From contig JAJNBJ010000010.1 of the NCBI GenBank assembly GCA_021155965.1, forward strand, positions 62,001-126,000: a DNA stretch of 64,000 nt. The letters are read 5' to 3'. A model generated the notes under the pieces. That model was not told the DNA's origin and made no database searches. It saw only the letters and a program-made list of their open reading frames with translations. The stretch comes from Flavipsychrobacter sp. (GTDB lineage Bacteria; Bacteroidota; Bacteroidia; Chitinophagales; Chitinophagaceae). Positions within the stretch are counted from its first letter, which is position 1, and the number at the start of each line of letters is the position of its first letter. Made by a program: the position numbers and the translations under genes. Below, one piece after another: positions 23,660-33,082 of the stretch.

Positions 23660-25057
23660 ATGAAACGCACTACCCTTACTTTTTTGTATATCTGTTCGGT
23701 GGCGGTGCTGGCTGTGGTAATGTTGTATGTGTTAAAAGCAGGCAAGGGCCTTGAAACGGGTATCATGAATACAGGGCTGCCGGCCCGCAAACAAATGGTG
23801 CAAAGTGCAGAGAGTGCATTCAGTCATCCCCTTGCTATTTTTATTTTGCAGCTTACGCTTATTATAGCTGCGTCCCAGTTATTCGGCCACTTGTTTAAGA
23901 AGATCGGCCAACCTACGGTTATGGGAGAGATAGTTGCAGGTATTCTGCTGGGGCCTTCATTGTTAGGGGCTGTGTTGCCCGATTTTAGTTCATTTATCTT
24001 CCCTGCTTCATCATTGGGTAATTTGCAAATGCTTAGCCAGGTGGGTTTGATTCTGTTCATGTTCGTTATAGGCATGGAACTGGACACGCAGATGTTGAAA
24101 CAAAAAGCCCGCACCGCATTATTTATAGCTCATTTCAGCATAGTACTGCCATTTATCTTGGGTATTGCACTTTCGTATTACCTCTATTCAGCTTATGCAC
24201 CTGCCAACATCCCTTTTTATGCTTTTTCCTTGTTTACAGGGATCGCCTTAAGCATTACAGCTTTCCCTGTCCTTGCAAGGATCATAAGGGAGAGAGGGCT
24301 CTCTGGTACAAAGCTGGGTATAATGGCTATTACTGCTGCCGCAGCAGGTGACGTGGCGGCATGGTGCATAATGGCATTCATAGTAGCTATAGTAAAGGCT
24401 GGCTCCATAAGTTCATCTGTATATACTATAGTTTTTGCTGTTGTTTATGTACTGTTCATGATCTTTGTTGTAGGCCCGCTACTGAAAAGGCTGGCAAGTT
24501 ACCGCAATGACCGCAGCATACTGAAACGTTCATACATGGCTGTAATTTTTGTGGTATTGCTGGTCAGCAGTTATTGCTGTGAGGTGATAGGTATACATGC
24601 TTTGTTCGGGGCTTTTCTCGCGGGGGTGATCATGCCTGCTGAATGGAATTTCCGCAAGTTGCTGATAGATAAAATAGAGGACGTGGCGCTGGTGCTGTTG
24701 TTGCCGTTGTTCTTTGTTTTCACAGGTTTAAGGACGCAAATAGGACTGCTCAGCGATGTGTCTCTTTGGGGTACGTGCCTGCTTATTATTCTTGTGGCGG
24801 TTGCCGGTAAGTTTGGTGGCAGCACTATAGCTGCCCGCATTACCGGCGAAAACATGCAGGACAGCCTCTCCATTGGCGCGCTTATGAACACCAGGGGGTT
24901 GGTAGAATTGGTGGTATTGAATATTGGCTATGACCTGAAAATAATTACTGCTCAAATGTTCACCATGATGGTGATCATGGCGTTGGTGACTACTTTCATG
25001 ACAAATCCGTCCATAGACCTGATCAATAAAATTTATGCTAAGAAGCAGGGGTTATAA
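23660..25057 (+). CDS. Cation/proton antiporter, CPA2 family
   Basis: The protein has about 465 residues and 12 or 13 membrane helices of the Na+/H+ exchanger fold. 'GQPTVMGEIVAGILLGPSLLG' and 'GLILFMFVIGMELD' are hallmarks of the KefB/CPA2 group, and 'AAAAGDVAAWCIMAF' carries the conserved Asp of the ion site. No C-terminal TrkA-N domain is present, unlike KefB/C. It likely exchanges K+ or Na+ for protons in the inner membrane. The ATG at 23660 is preferred over a TTG two codons upstream. Its end overlaps the convergent gene by 6 bases. Confidence 0.9.
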   Translation: MKRTTLTFLYICSVAVLAVVMLYVLKAGKGLETGIMNTGLPARKQMVQSAESAFSHPLAIFILQLTLIIAASQLFGHLFKKIGQPTVMGEIVAGILLGPSLLGAVLPDFSSFIFPASSLGNLQMLSQVGLILFMFVIGMELDTQMLKQKARTALFIAHFSIVLPFILGIALSYYLYSAYAPANIPFYAFSLFTGIALSITAFPVLARIIRERGLSGTKLGIMAITAAAAGDVAAWCIMAFIVAIVKAGSISSSVYTIVFAVVYVLFMIFVVGPLLKRLASYRNDRSILKRSYMAVIFVVLLVSSYCCEVIGIHALFGAFLAGVIMPAEWNFRKLLIDKIEDVALVLLLPLFFVFTGLRTQIGLLSDVSLWGTCLLIILVAVAGKFGGSTIAARITGENMQDSLSIGALMNTRGLVELVVLNIGYDLKIITAQMFTMMVIMALVTTFMTNPSIDLINKIYAKKQGL

Positions 25058-27253
25058 CCTTACCAGCTTTTTTGTAATAACCGAGTTTCCTGTAAATAAC
25101 TTTACTAAATAAATACCCGGAACAGAAATGTCGGTAGTATAGTTATATGTTCCACTTTTCTGTGCTTCATTGTCGACCACTTTGCTCATCTCTCTGCCTG
25201 TTACATCATATATTTTAAGACTCACGATGGCAGACGTAGTCATGTTATATCTTATGTTTACTTTTTCGCCAGCCGGGTTGGGATAAATGATCAAATCGTT
25301 ACTGCTGAGATCGTTCACAGGTATAGATGTTGTAGGAGGAACACAAGGAGGTATTGCAGTAAGGCTTCCTCCCATAGATGCAAAATCCGCATAGAACGAC
25401 TGGTAGTAAATATTGGCTATCGTATCATCATGTATGATCAGTGTGTTTTCGTCGTTTTGTGTATTTGCAGACATCGTCCAGTTATGCGAACCGGTAAGTA
25501 CTAATGGATCGGAGCATGTGTTTGACTGGTCTACAATAGCCAGCTTATCATGATATATGTATGAGCCGGTATAGGTCTTGAAGTTTGATCCCAATGCAGC
25601 GGTAAGTACCGGATGAGCAGCGCCACTTATGCTATTACCATCAACAATGCCTGCTGTATAAACGCCCGAAGTGTCTCTGTCTATAATATCATTGGCGTCA
25701 TTTAAAAGCGTAAACGTAAATACACCGAAATACAGGTCTGTATTTGCGGATTTGATCGTTGAGCTTATCCGGTCATTTACCCTTTCTGACGGACTGAAAT
25801 ATAGCTCGACCGCTTTCCCGGCGATATTGAATACATGTCTGCCAAGATCCGTTTTGAAAGACCCGAATTTTGAGAGAGAAGTATTAGGCACTAAACCTGT
25901 ATCGCCCCACATCATGTTGAATTCATCTAAGTAAGCATGTGCCAGTGCAGAATCCTGTATGAAAAGAATGTTGTTAAAGTCACGATTTAGCTGTTGTTCT
26001 GTCCAGTTTGTAGAACCGCCGGAAACAATAGCATCATTGGGGTCGGATGATCTGGCATCGATGATCACAAATTTATTGTGCATAATGGTGTAAGCACTCG
26101 TAGTAGGGCTGGCAAGGGTATGAATGCCCGGGTTGAGCAATGCTACACCGGTATTCGACGCTGAACCATCATATATCCACCTGATCCGTTTGCCACTTAA
26201 ATAGGCATTATTTATTGCGGTGGCAATATTGGCGAATCCTGATGTCTGTACATAATTGTACATGGCAATATCTATTGAATATTTTGCCCGGTTTATATAC
26301 GCAACAATAGTATCTGCAACACTGTTGCTCAGGTATATCGCATTCACTCCCGTAGATACCGTATTGTTTACCGGGTTATTAAAATAAACAGTGATCTTGC
26401 CTGAAGAAGCTGATGAACTCAGTGGTGTAGTAAAATAAGCTGTAGATGTATAGCCGCTAGTATCAGTGCCTGAACAGCGTGCCTGCACTTGGTATTCGTA
26501 AGTTGTATGTGCGGTTAAACCTGAGACAAACACTGACACCCCAGTTGATGACAAGTACGTCCATGGCAGTGTCCCGGATGTCCTGTATCTTATATTATAG
26601 TTCGTTGCTCCAGTAACTGGTATCCAGTTCAACGTCGCAGAAGTAGTAATCAGCGAAGAGTAGAATAAACCAGAGGGCATTATACATCCAGAGGTTGACG
26701 ACACGGATCCATTGATGACGAGGTTCAGTATTTGCAGGCTACCCGATGTGCCGCTCGCATTAAACCCATACAACCTGAATTTTAATTGGGTAGGGGCAGT
26801 TACGGTCATAGTTCTTGTCCATGCAACAGCCACTGTTGTTCCACAACTTGTATTAGACGGTGCGTGGTCAATCCCCTGGTCTATCCATGTTATGCCGCCA
26901 TCTGTGCTGTAGGCAAGCCGTACAGATGCAGGTCCGGTGCCAGATCTTCGTAGCTCTACCGCAAAGCGCTTGATATGCAGGGCAAATCCCGCATCAGCTG
27001 CAACGGATGTTTCCACCGCCGGCAGACCGGTAGTATAAGTTGTTGCAGACGGAAAGGATGATGAAGAAAATCCTGAGCTGCAAGGAGATGATGGACGTGT
27101 AGCACCATTTACCCTTGTAAGCGGTGTGCCTGTTACATGGGTGGCCACAGAGTACAATACACCGCCGGTATCTGTTGTATACGATAATATCTGAGCCTGA
27201 CTGCTATTATTGGGTAAGCAAAAAAGGATAAGGAAATAGGCAATCCTGTTCAT
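25052..27253 (-). CDS. Secreted phospholipase-D-fold protein with fibronectin domain and T9SS tail
   Basis: The order is: signal peptide (1-21), an N-terminal beta domain, a fibronectin type III module around 'ATLNWIPVTGATNYNIRYRTSG', two phospholipase D half-domains, and a type A T9SS sorting domain ending 'NSVITKKLVRL'. The PLD active motifs are MHNKFVIIDA...GGSTNWTE and YHDKLAIVDQ...GSHNWTMS, both HxK with the downstream Asp or Glu/Asn of the HKD family. It may cleave phosphodiesters (lipids or nucleic acids) outside the cell. The ATG five codons inside the longest frame fits the signal peptide. Confidence 0.87.
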   Translation of the reverse strand: MNRIAYFLILFCLPNNSSQAQILSYTTDTGGVLYSVATHVTGTPLTRVNGATRPSSPCSSGFSSSSFPSATTYTTGLPAVETSVAADAGFALHIKRFAVELRRSGTGPASVRLAYSTDGGITWIDQGIDHAPSNTSCGTTVAVAWTRTMTVTAPTQLKFRLYGFNASGTSGSLQILNLVINGSVSSTSGCIMPSGLFYSSLITTSATLNWIPVTGATNYNIRYRTSGTLPWTYLSSTGVSVFVSGLTAHTTYEYQVQARCSGTDTSGYTSTAYFTTPLSSSASSGKITVYFNNPVNNTVSTGVNAIYLSNSVADTIVAYINRAKYSIDIAMYNYVQTSGFANIATAINNAYLSGKRIRWIYDGSASNTGVALLNPGIHTLASPTTSAYTIMHNKFVIIDARSSDPNDAIVSGGSTNWTEQQLNRDFNNILFIQDSALAHAYLDEFNMMWGDTGLVPNTSLSKFGSFKTDLGRHVFNIAGKAVELYFSPSERVNDRISSTIKSANTDLYFGVFTFTLLNDANDIIDRDTSGVYTAGIVDGNSISGAAHPVLTAALGSNFKTYTGSYIYHDKLAIVDQSNTCSDPLVLTGSHNWTMSANTQNDENTLIIHDDTIANIYYQSFYADFASMGGSLTAIPPCVPPTTSIPVNDLSSNDLIIYPNPAGEKVNIRYNMTTSAIVSLKIYDVTGREMSKVVDNEAQKSGTYNYTTDISVPGIYLVKLFTGNSVITKKLVRL

Positions 27254-27325
27254 AAAAATACTTTCCATAACTTATGAAATTTTGCCGTGAGCAATAAAGG
27301 TAGCTAAATAGTACTAAAAAGAGGG

Positions 27326-29869
27326 TTACCACTCGCCATGTAGCGGGTAGTTCTTTGTTGTGCGTAGTTGTTGCAGGTTTATGGAAACCCTGATGCCTGA
27401 ATTGCTTTGCATACGGCTGTCCCAGGATTGGACGAAGTCTATACGCACCAGGCGGGCTAATTTATAACCTATATTATCTATGCCCACAAAAGCCTCGGTA
27501 TAATAATTGGTCTCTCTTGCATAAAATGCATTACCTCCTACCAGCAAATACCAGCGTGCCTGGCGCAGCAGCGGGATCTTATTACTCAATAATCCTTTCA
27601 GGTGGTATTCCACATGTGCCTCGCCATAGAAGGGTTCTTTATTGCTGAAATCGTAAAACGGCGCCATCTGGAAACTTTCCAGGTATGGTGCGGCAACGCC
27701 AATGCCCCGGTTGCCATACAGGTGCATCAGGTCGGGAATGGAAACATATTTGCTGTTCAAAAATCCGCCTGCTGCTATATGGTAGTTCAGGCTGCCCAAT
27801 AACCGCAAATTCATATCGTCCCGTACCGAGAAGCACCACCTGTCAAAATCGCTTTTGCTGTTTAAAATACCGGGTATCCCTTTTTTATAACTAAGCGTAA
27901 ACCGTGGCCATTTGCTGCCGGTGGCTACTTTGTAATCGGGGTACTGCACATACTTTATGCCGGGTTTGTAAGAGATAGAGGCTTCCACAAGGGCAGCATC
28001 ATGCTGCTCCCATGCCGTTGCGGCAGCAACAAGGTAGGCAGGTCCGTTGCTTTTGAAGCCTTCCTTGCCGCCCGGAATAAAACTATAGCTACTGCTGTTT
28101 TGCAATGGTATCCGCTGTTGGTAAGATGCTTTCAGATACCAGGTTATGCCAGTTCCGTAATTTCTTGATACATACGCGGTGGCATCATATCGCTCAAATA
28201 TTTTCAGGTCATTCTCCCGATAGAATAAAGCGGCATAGCTATTTAGCCATTCAGATACCGGGTTAGCCGGGTTATACTGGAAAACATATTTTCCCCCTTC
28301 TATGCCATATGTCCACGAGCGGTTTAGGAAAGTTCTGTCCTGTCTGAAATGGTATAGCCTTGCTATGGCATTCAAATGTGTATTTGTAAACCCATAACGA
28401 ACTGCAATATCAGCAAACAGGAGTTTTCCCGTATCAATAAAATGCCTGATATGCAATTTTGGTGCAGCATTGAACCCTTCTACAGTATTATAGTTCACCA
28501 TATTATCTGCACCAAACAGGATAGGATTGGTAGTATAAATGTTTTTGTTCTTCCTGCTGTGAAATTCCAATCCGCCGGTCAGCAGGCCAAGAGGCTTTAT
28601 TTTATTCTCTTTTCTGCGCAGCGAATCCTGGTAGTGCGGGTCGTTCACTATTTTATTCAGGCTGTCTTTTGAGATAAAATTATGTTGTTCGTCCTGTTCC
28701 AATGGTATGGGCCGTGCATCTTTCCAATAGGTGCTGTCTTTTTTGTTTGCCTGCTTGTCATATATGCTAACAACCTTGTCAGCAAAAATGGAATCTGGTA
28801 TAGGCTGGTTCACTTTCTGGTTATTATATGCAGCAACGCCCGTGCCTGTAATGTCGAAAGTGAAAATTTTTAGCGCGAAGTATAGTACCTGGCTTTTTAT
28901 CACCCAAGTGTCTTTTTCAAGTGGCAGGAATAACTGGTCTATTTTCAGCGTATCCACCATATCCATACCCGATTGCTGGGTGAGCGACATATTCAGGCTG
29001 TGTATGGCCCAGTCTTCATCAACTATATAGATGGTGCCATTGAAGCAAGGCTCGTAAGCCCTTTTCTGGGTTACGGCTATTTTATAAACAGTGTGCCCTT
29101 GCTCAGTAAACTGTCCCTGGAGTTTGTATTTATAATACATCAGGGCATTATCGCTGACAGGCGAGATAAAACCCCTGGAGTCCCCGCCAAGTACACGCAC
29201 GTTGTTTTCATAGAATGTTATTACAGGCGGAAAGCGTGATAATCCTAACCCATTGGCATTGCCGCTTTCGCGCACAGAATGGATCACAGTTTTGTTTTTG
29301 CCCCCAACGCTGTAATAATCGGCATGTTCCTCCGCAAGGTACAATACGCCCTTGCCTATGCTATCCACAACATCTCTTTCATCTATTACAACTTTCCCCA
29401 TAAATTTTCCGGGCATTGCACGAGAACGGCCAACTGCTTTAAAATAAATGGATGTCTGGAAAGATTTTACCTGTTCAAGATGTTGTTCTCTCTTTTTAAT
29501 AGTATTCCTGATGATCTCATAGGCAGGATCTTCGGTCACGCGCACCACCACTTCCTTCATCTCTAAGCTTTGGTCTTTCAAGACAAAATTGTGCTCTATA
29601 GTTTCATTGCCTGAGAAAGTAACATTAAAAGTACTTTGCTTATAGCCTATATACTGGCAAACTACTTTATACAACCCCGGTTGCACAATAAGTTCAAAAT
29701 CGCCATTGCCATTGGTGTTTACGCCCGTTGTAGTGCCTTCCAGGTAAACGGTGGCGTAGGGCAGGTGTGTGCCATGCTCATCGGTTACTTTCCCTTTAAG
29801 TATAGCCGCTATTGCGCTGTGCGAAACCAGCAGTAATAAAAAGATAAGTGCAGGTGAGGTTATCTTCAT
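27326..29869 (-). CDS. DUF5686 outer-membrane protein with CarboxypepD regulatory-like domain
   Basis: This 847-residue protein begins with a signal peptide and a carboxypeptidase-regulatory-like beta-sandwich (LKGKVTDEHGTHLPYATVYL...) of the kind that opens many Bacteroidota outer-membrane receptors. DUF5686 follows, with 'AYEIIRNTIKKREQHLEQVKSF' and 'SIYFKAVGR'. The second half is rich in aromatic strands, as in an outer-membrane beta barrel. The family's role is not established. It starts 32 bases after the deoxynucleoside kinase gene, so cotranscription is possible without obvious functional logic. Confidence 0.88.
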   Translation of the reverse strand: MKITSPALIFLLLLVSHSAIAAILKGKVTDEHGTHLPYATVYLEGTTTGVNTNGNGDFELIVQPGLYKVVCQYIGYKQSTFNVTFSGNETIEHNFVLKDQSLEMKEVVVRVTEDPAYEIIRNTIKKREQHLEQVKSFQTSIYFKAVGRSRAMPGKFMGKVVIDERDVVDSIGKGVLYLAEEHADYYSVGGKNKTVIHSVRESGNANGLGLSRFPPVITFYENNVRVLGGDSRGFISPVSDNALMYYKYKLQGQFTEQGHTVYKIAVTQKRAYEPCFNGTIYIVDEDWAIHSLNMSLTQQSGMDMVDTLKIDQLFLPLEKDTWVIKSQVLYFALKIFTFDITGTGVAAYNNQKVNQPIPDSIFADKVVSIYDKQANKKDSTYWKDARPIPLEQDEQHNFISKDSLNKIVNDPHYQDSLRRKENKIKPLGLLTGGLEFHSRKNKNIYTTNPILFGADNMVNYNTVEGFNAAPKLHIRHFIDTGKLLFADIAVRYGFTNTHLNAIARLYHFRQDRTFLNRSWTYGIEGGKYVFQYNPANPVSEWLNSYAALFYRENDLKIFERYDATAYVSRNYGTGITWYLKASYQQRIPLQNSSSYSFIPGGKEGFKSNGPAYLVAAATAWEQHDAALVEASISYKPGIKYVQYPDYKVATGSKWPRFTLSYKKGIPGILNSKSDFDRWCFSVRDDMNLRLLGSLNYHIAAGGFLNSKYVSIPDLMHLYGNRGIGVAAPYLESFQMAPFYDFSNKEPFYGEAHVEYHLKGLLSNKIPLLRQARWYLLVGGNAFYARETNYYTEAFVGIDNIGYKLARLVRIDFVQSWDSRMQSNSGIRVSINLQQLRTTKNYPLHGEW

Positions 29870-29901
29870 TCCCGGGAGGGTAAAGGGTAAAATGATGCGC
29901 T

Positions 29902-30546
29902 TTATTTTTTGCTGAACAGCCCATGCAGTTGCGCGTCAATTTTGCGCACCACATCGGCAAGGTCATCTTCTTTGTCAGCAAAGTTGCAGTTGTCTACATC
30001 TATGATCAGTAGAGGGCCATCTGTGTATTTGTCTATCCACTTATTGTATAAGCCGTTCAGCCGTTTAAGATAGTCCAGCCTTATATTCTCTTCATATTCC
30101 CTGCCGCGTTTCTGTATCTGGTCAACCAGCGCCGGCACCGATGCCCGCAGGTAAATAAGCAGGTCTGGTGGTTTTATAAGCGCTTTCAGGTTCTGGAAGA
30201 AAGATGTGTAATTCTCATAATCGCGTTTGGTCATCAGCCCCATATCAAAAAGGTTGGGCGCAAATACATAAGCATCCTCATAAATAGTGCGGTCCTGTAT
30301 CACGGTATCAGCGCCATTACGTATGTCTATCAGGTTCTTGATACGTGTATTCAAAAAGTACACCTGCAGGTTAAATGCCCATCGAGGCATATCCTCGTAA
30401 AAATCCACGAGGTATGGATTGTGCTCAATATCCTCAAAGTGAGGCTCCCACTTGTAATGCTTCGCAAGCATCCCGGCAAGGGTGGTTTTCCCTGAACCGA
30501 TGTTCCCTGCTATAGCTATATGTTTTGTTGTTTGTTTTGGAGGCAT
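29902..30546 (-). CDS. Deoxynucleoside kinase
   Basis: This enzyme phosphorylates deoxynucleosides with ATP in the salvage pathway. The P-loop GNIGSGKTT is near residue 14, and 'QDRTIYEDAYVFA' is the DRT/E motif that binds the substrate and sugar. The lid region 'RGREYEENIRLDYLKRLN' carries the expected Arg residues. At 214 residues it is the normal single-domain size for the deoxyadenosine/deoxyguanosine kinase type. The substrate range cannot be read directly. Confidence 0.92.
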   Translation of the reverse strand: MPPKQTTKHIAIAGNIGSGKTTLAGMLAKHYKWEPHFEDIEHNPYLVDFYEDMPRWAFNLQVYFLNTRIKNLIDIRNGADTVIQDRTIYEDAYVFAPNLFDMGLMTKRDYENYTSFFQNLKALIKPPDLLIYLRASVPALVDQIQKRGREYEENIRLDYLKRLNGLYNKWIDKYTDGPLLIIDVDNCNFADKEDDLADVVRKIDAQLHGLFSKK

Positions 30547-30606
30547 AAAAAGTGTTGGAGCTACACAATATAGTGAGCAATTTCAAGAAAATAAAACGGA
30601 AAAGGT

Positions 30607-31608
30607 TTAATAATAATTAATGCCTATAAGTTTCCTAGCGCCTTCTATTGTTTTTGATGCACCCGCGCGGGCTTTTTCGGCACCATCTTTCAGTATCTTT
30701 TTTATTGCAGTTTCATCTGCCTGCAAGTTTGCGGCATGCTCACGGATAGGGCGCACAAATGCCACCATATCTTCGGCAAGCTGCTTTTTCATATCGCCAA
30801 AACGTATAGTGCAATTGTTGAACTGGCTGCGGAAGGTATCTGCTATGCCGGGCTTAGCGGTAAGGTCCATCAGCAGGAAGAGGTTCTGTATATAATCGGG
30901 CATTACAGAATTATGCTCCGTTGGCCCGGAGTCGGTCTTAGCTTTCATTATTTTCTTCCTGATGGTGTCATCATCATCACTCAGGTATATCGTGGCGTTC
31001 ACATTCTCGCTTTTGCTCATCTTACCATTTCCATCCAGGCTCATGATCTTAACTGCACTCTGATTGAAGCGGAATACCTGCGGCTCCGGGAAAAACTCTT
31101 GCCCGTAACGGGTGTTGAACCTGTTGGCAAAATTGCGTGCCATTTCCAGGTGCTGCTCCTGGTCTTTGCCTACGGGTACTTTTACCGCGCGCTGTATCAA
31201 TATATCTGCAGCCATCAGCACAGGGTAGGTAAGTAGGCCTGCGTTTACATTGTCCGGTTGCGAGCGCACTTTTTCTTTAAAGGTGGGCACTTTTTCCAGT
31301 TCCCCTTTGTAAGCAAGCATATTCAGCATCAGGTATAATTCGGGTATTTCGGGGATATCACTTTGTGCGTACAAGGCAACTTTATTCGGGTCTAGGCCAC
31401 TGGCTATGTTCTCTGCTACTACACGATAAACGTTGGCTTTCAAAAGTTTCGGGTCAGGGTGGGTGGTCAGGGCGTGGTAGTCGGCTACGAAGAAATAACA
31501 TTCATAGTTCTCCTGCATCAATACATAATTTTGTATGGCGCCGAAGTAATTACCCAAATGCAAATAACCGGTAGAGCGTATACCACTCACCACAATTTCC
31601 TTATTCAT
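30607..31608 (-). CDS. trpS: Tryptophanyl-tRNA synthetase
   Basis: TrpRS charges tRNA-Trp. The class I HIGH-type motif is GYLHLGNYFGA and the KMSKS motif is KMSKSENV. The 333 residues match the bacterial family. A longer open frame starts 45 bases earlier, but the -7 box TATATTTG at 31613-31620 lies three bases plus C before this ATG, so the inner start is chosen and the mRNA is probably leaderless. The ATACC-N8-GGTAT palindrome is 26 bases further upstream. Confidence 0.95.
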   Translation of the reverse strand: MNKEIVVSGIRSTGYLHLGNYFGAIQNYVLMQENYECYFFVADYHALTTHPDPKLLKANVYRVVAENIASGLDPNKVALYAQSDIPEIPELYLMLNMLAYKGELEKVPTFKEKVRSQPDNVNAGLLTYPVLMAADILIQRAVKVPVGKDQEQHLEMARNFANRFNTRYGQEFFPEPQVFRFNQSAVKIMSLDGNGKMSKSENVNATIYLSDDDDTIRKKIMKAKTDSGPTEHNSVMPDYIQNLFLLMDLTAKPGIADTFRSQFNNCTIRFGDMKKQLAEDMVAFVRPIREHAANLQADETAIKKILKDGAEKARAGASKTIEGARKLIGINYY

Positions 31609-31612
31609 GCTG

Positions 31613-31620
31613 CAAATATA
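31613..31620 (-). promoter_or_regulatory. Promoter -7 box TATATTTG (trpS)
   Basis: It matches TAnnTTTG on the minus strand. Only four bases separate it from the ATG at 31608. Confidence 0.6.
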
Positions 31621-31646
31621 GTACGCAAGTGTTTCTTTCATTGGAA

Positions 31647-31664
31647 ATACCACATAAGTGGTAT
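31647..31664. promoter_or_regulatory. Palindrome ATACC-N8-GGTAT, site 3
   Basis: ATACCACATAAGTGGTAT is nearly identical to site 1 at 21508. It lies 26 bases upstream of the trpS -7 box. Confidence 0.6.
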
Positions 31665-31739
31665 TGTAAAACTCAAACCCGCAAATTATATTTACGCTAT
31701 TGTTATTTGTAAATGATTACAGCGTCCTATGGGTGAGAT

Positions 31740-31814
31740 ATGAAAAATATTTTATTGCTGATGTTATTCTGTGGGTGCGATGGCAAAGGCTGTAGTCTGA
31801 CAAGGACAAAATAA
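31740..31814 (+). CDS. Doubtful 24-residue lipoprotein-like peptide
   Basis: ATG to TAA encodes MKNILLLMLFCGCDGKGCSL and four more residues, which looks like a bacterial lipoprotein leader with the Cys pair and almost no mature part. It may be a very small lipoprotein, a remnant of a longer gene, or chance. It precedes the darB promoter on the same strand. Confidence 0.25.
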   Translation: MKNILLLMLFCGCDGKGCSLTRTK

Positions 31815-31829
31815 ACCCAAATTTATTGT

Positions 31830-31837
31830 TACTTTTG
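31830..31837 (+). promoter_or_regulatory. Promoter -7 box TACTTTTG (darB operon)
   Basis: It matches TAnnTTTG, 19 bases before the GTG of the first ketosynthase. It would drive the block to at least darA. Confidence 0.5.
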
Positions 31838-31856
31838 CGCACCCAAATTAATAGTA

Positions 31857-32990
31857 GTGAGGTCAGTTTATATTACAAGACTTTCTAAATGCCTGCCTAA
31901 TGAACCGGTTTCCAATGATGAAATGGAAGGTATTTTAGGGATGATCAACGGAAAGCCATCAAGGGCGCGGCTGCTGGTGTTGAGGAATAATGGTATAAAG
32001 ACCAGGTATTACGCTGTTAAAAACGGGGTTAGAACGCATACAAACGCTCGTTTGGCTGCTGAGGCTGTGAGGGCGCTGTTCGATGAAAAACTACCTATCA
32101 GTAGGTTACAATTACTTACAGCAGGCACTACTTCGCCCGAGCAAATATTGCCTTCGCATGCATCAATAATCCATGGTGAGCTGGGTGCAGGGAACATAGA
32201 AATAATCAGTGCTGCGGGTTCTTGTTGCAGCAGTATACAGGGGCTAAAATATGCTTATATGTCGGTTGCCGCAGGGCTTACAGATGTGGCTGCAAGTTGT
32301 GGTTCTGAACGTCTGTCAGCATGGTTAATGGCATCGCGTTACCAATCTGAGGCAGATAGCTGGCAGGAAATGGAGCGTAACCCATATATCGCATTTGAAA
32401 AGGATTTTTTGCGATGGATGCTGAGCGATGGCGCCGGTGCTGCCCTTTTGCAACCTGAGCCTAATCAGGTAGGACTTTCATTGAAAATTGAGTGGTTGGA
32501 GGTTAGTTCTTATGCAAATGAGCTGGAAACCTGCATGTATGCCGGGGCTGTGAAAAATGAAGATGGGTCAATGACGGGGTGGAACGACATGGATGTTTCC
32601 AAATGGGCAACAGAAAGTGTTTTCTCATTAAAGCAGGATACACGCCTGCTTGGCGCTAATATTATTAAAAAAGGTGGTGCTTATTTGAGCAAGCTGATAC
32701 AGAAAAAAGGATTTACCTCAAATGACATTGATTATTTCCTGCCGCATATGTCCAGTGAGTTCTTCAAAAAAGAAATGTACGATACGCTCTCTGAGATAGG
32801 ACTCCAGATCCCCTATGAAAAGTGGTTCTACAACCTGCCTTGGGTGGGTAATGTAGGCAGTGCATCTGCCTACCTGATGCTGGAAGAATTGTTCCACAGT
32901 GGCCGTCTTAAAAAAGGTGACCGTATTCTTGTTATGGTTCCTGAAAGCGCACGCTTTGTCTATGCCTATATGTACCTCACTGTTGTTTAG
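31857..32990 (+). CDS. darB: DarB-type ketosynthase III, copy 1 (dialkylresorcinol synthesis)
   Basis: This 377-residue thiolase-fold enzyme resembles beta-ketoacyl-ACP synthase III of the DarB group. In related pathways DarB joins two beta-keto acyl chains and cyclises them to a cyclohexanedione. The nucleophile region is ISAAGSCCSSIQGLKYA, with Cys123 in the FabH position and an adjacent Cys124. The His297 (FLPHMSSEF) and Asn332 (VGNVGSASAY) regions complete the triad. It starts with GTG. The next gene is a same-length, gap-free homologue that looks about two-thirds identical by eye, and a DarA-type gene follows. The exact acyl substrates are unknown. Confidence 0.85.
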   Translation: MRSVYITRLSKCLPNEPVSNDEMEGILGMINGKPSRARLLVLRNNGIKTRYYAVKNGVRTHTNARLAAEAVRALFDEKLPISRLQLLTAGTTSPEQILPSHASIIHGELGAGNIEIISAAGSCCSSIQGLKYAYMSVAAGLTDVAASCGSERLSAWLMASRYQSEADSWQEMERNPYIAFEKDFLRWMLSDGAGAALLQPEPNQVGLSLKIEWLEVSSYANELETCMYAGAVKNEDGSMTGWNDMDVSKWATESVFSLKQDTRLLGANIIKKGGAYLSKLIQKKGFTSNDIDYFLPHMSSEFFKKEMYDTLSEIGLQIPYEKWFYNLPWVGNVGSASAYLMLEELFHSGRLKKGDRILVMVPESARFVYAYMYLTVV

Positions 32991-33082
32991 AGGCTATAAT
33001 AAATAACCTTAATGGTATGGTTTTTGTAGGCTCCGTACATTAGTTTAGCTTAATTTTATTCTCTACTGCAAATCATTCTTTA

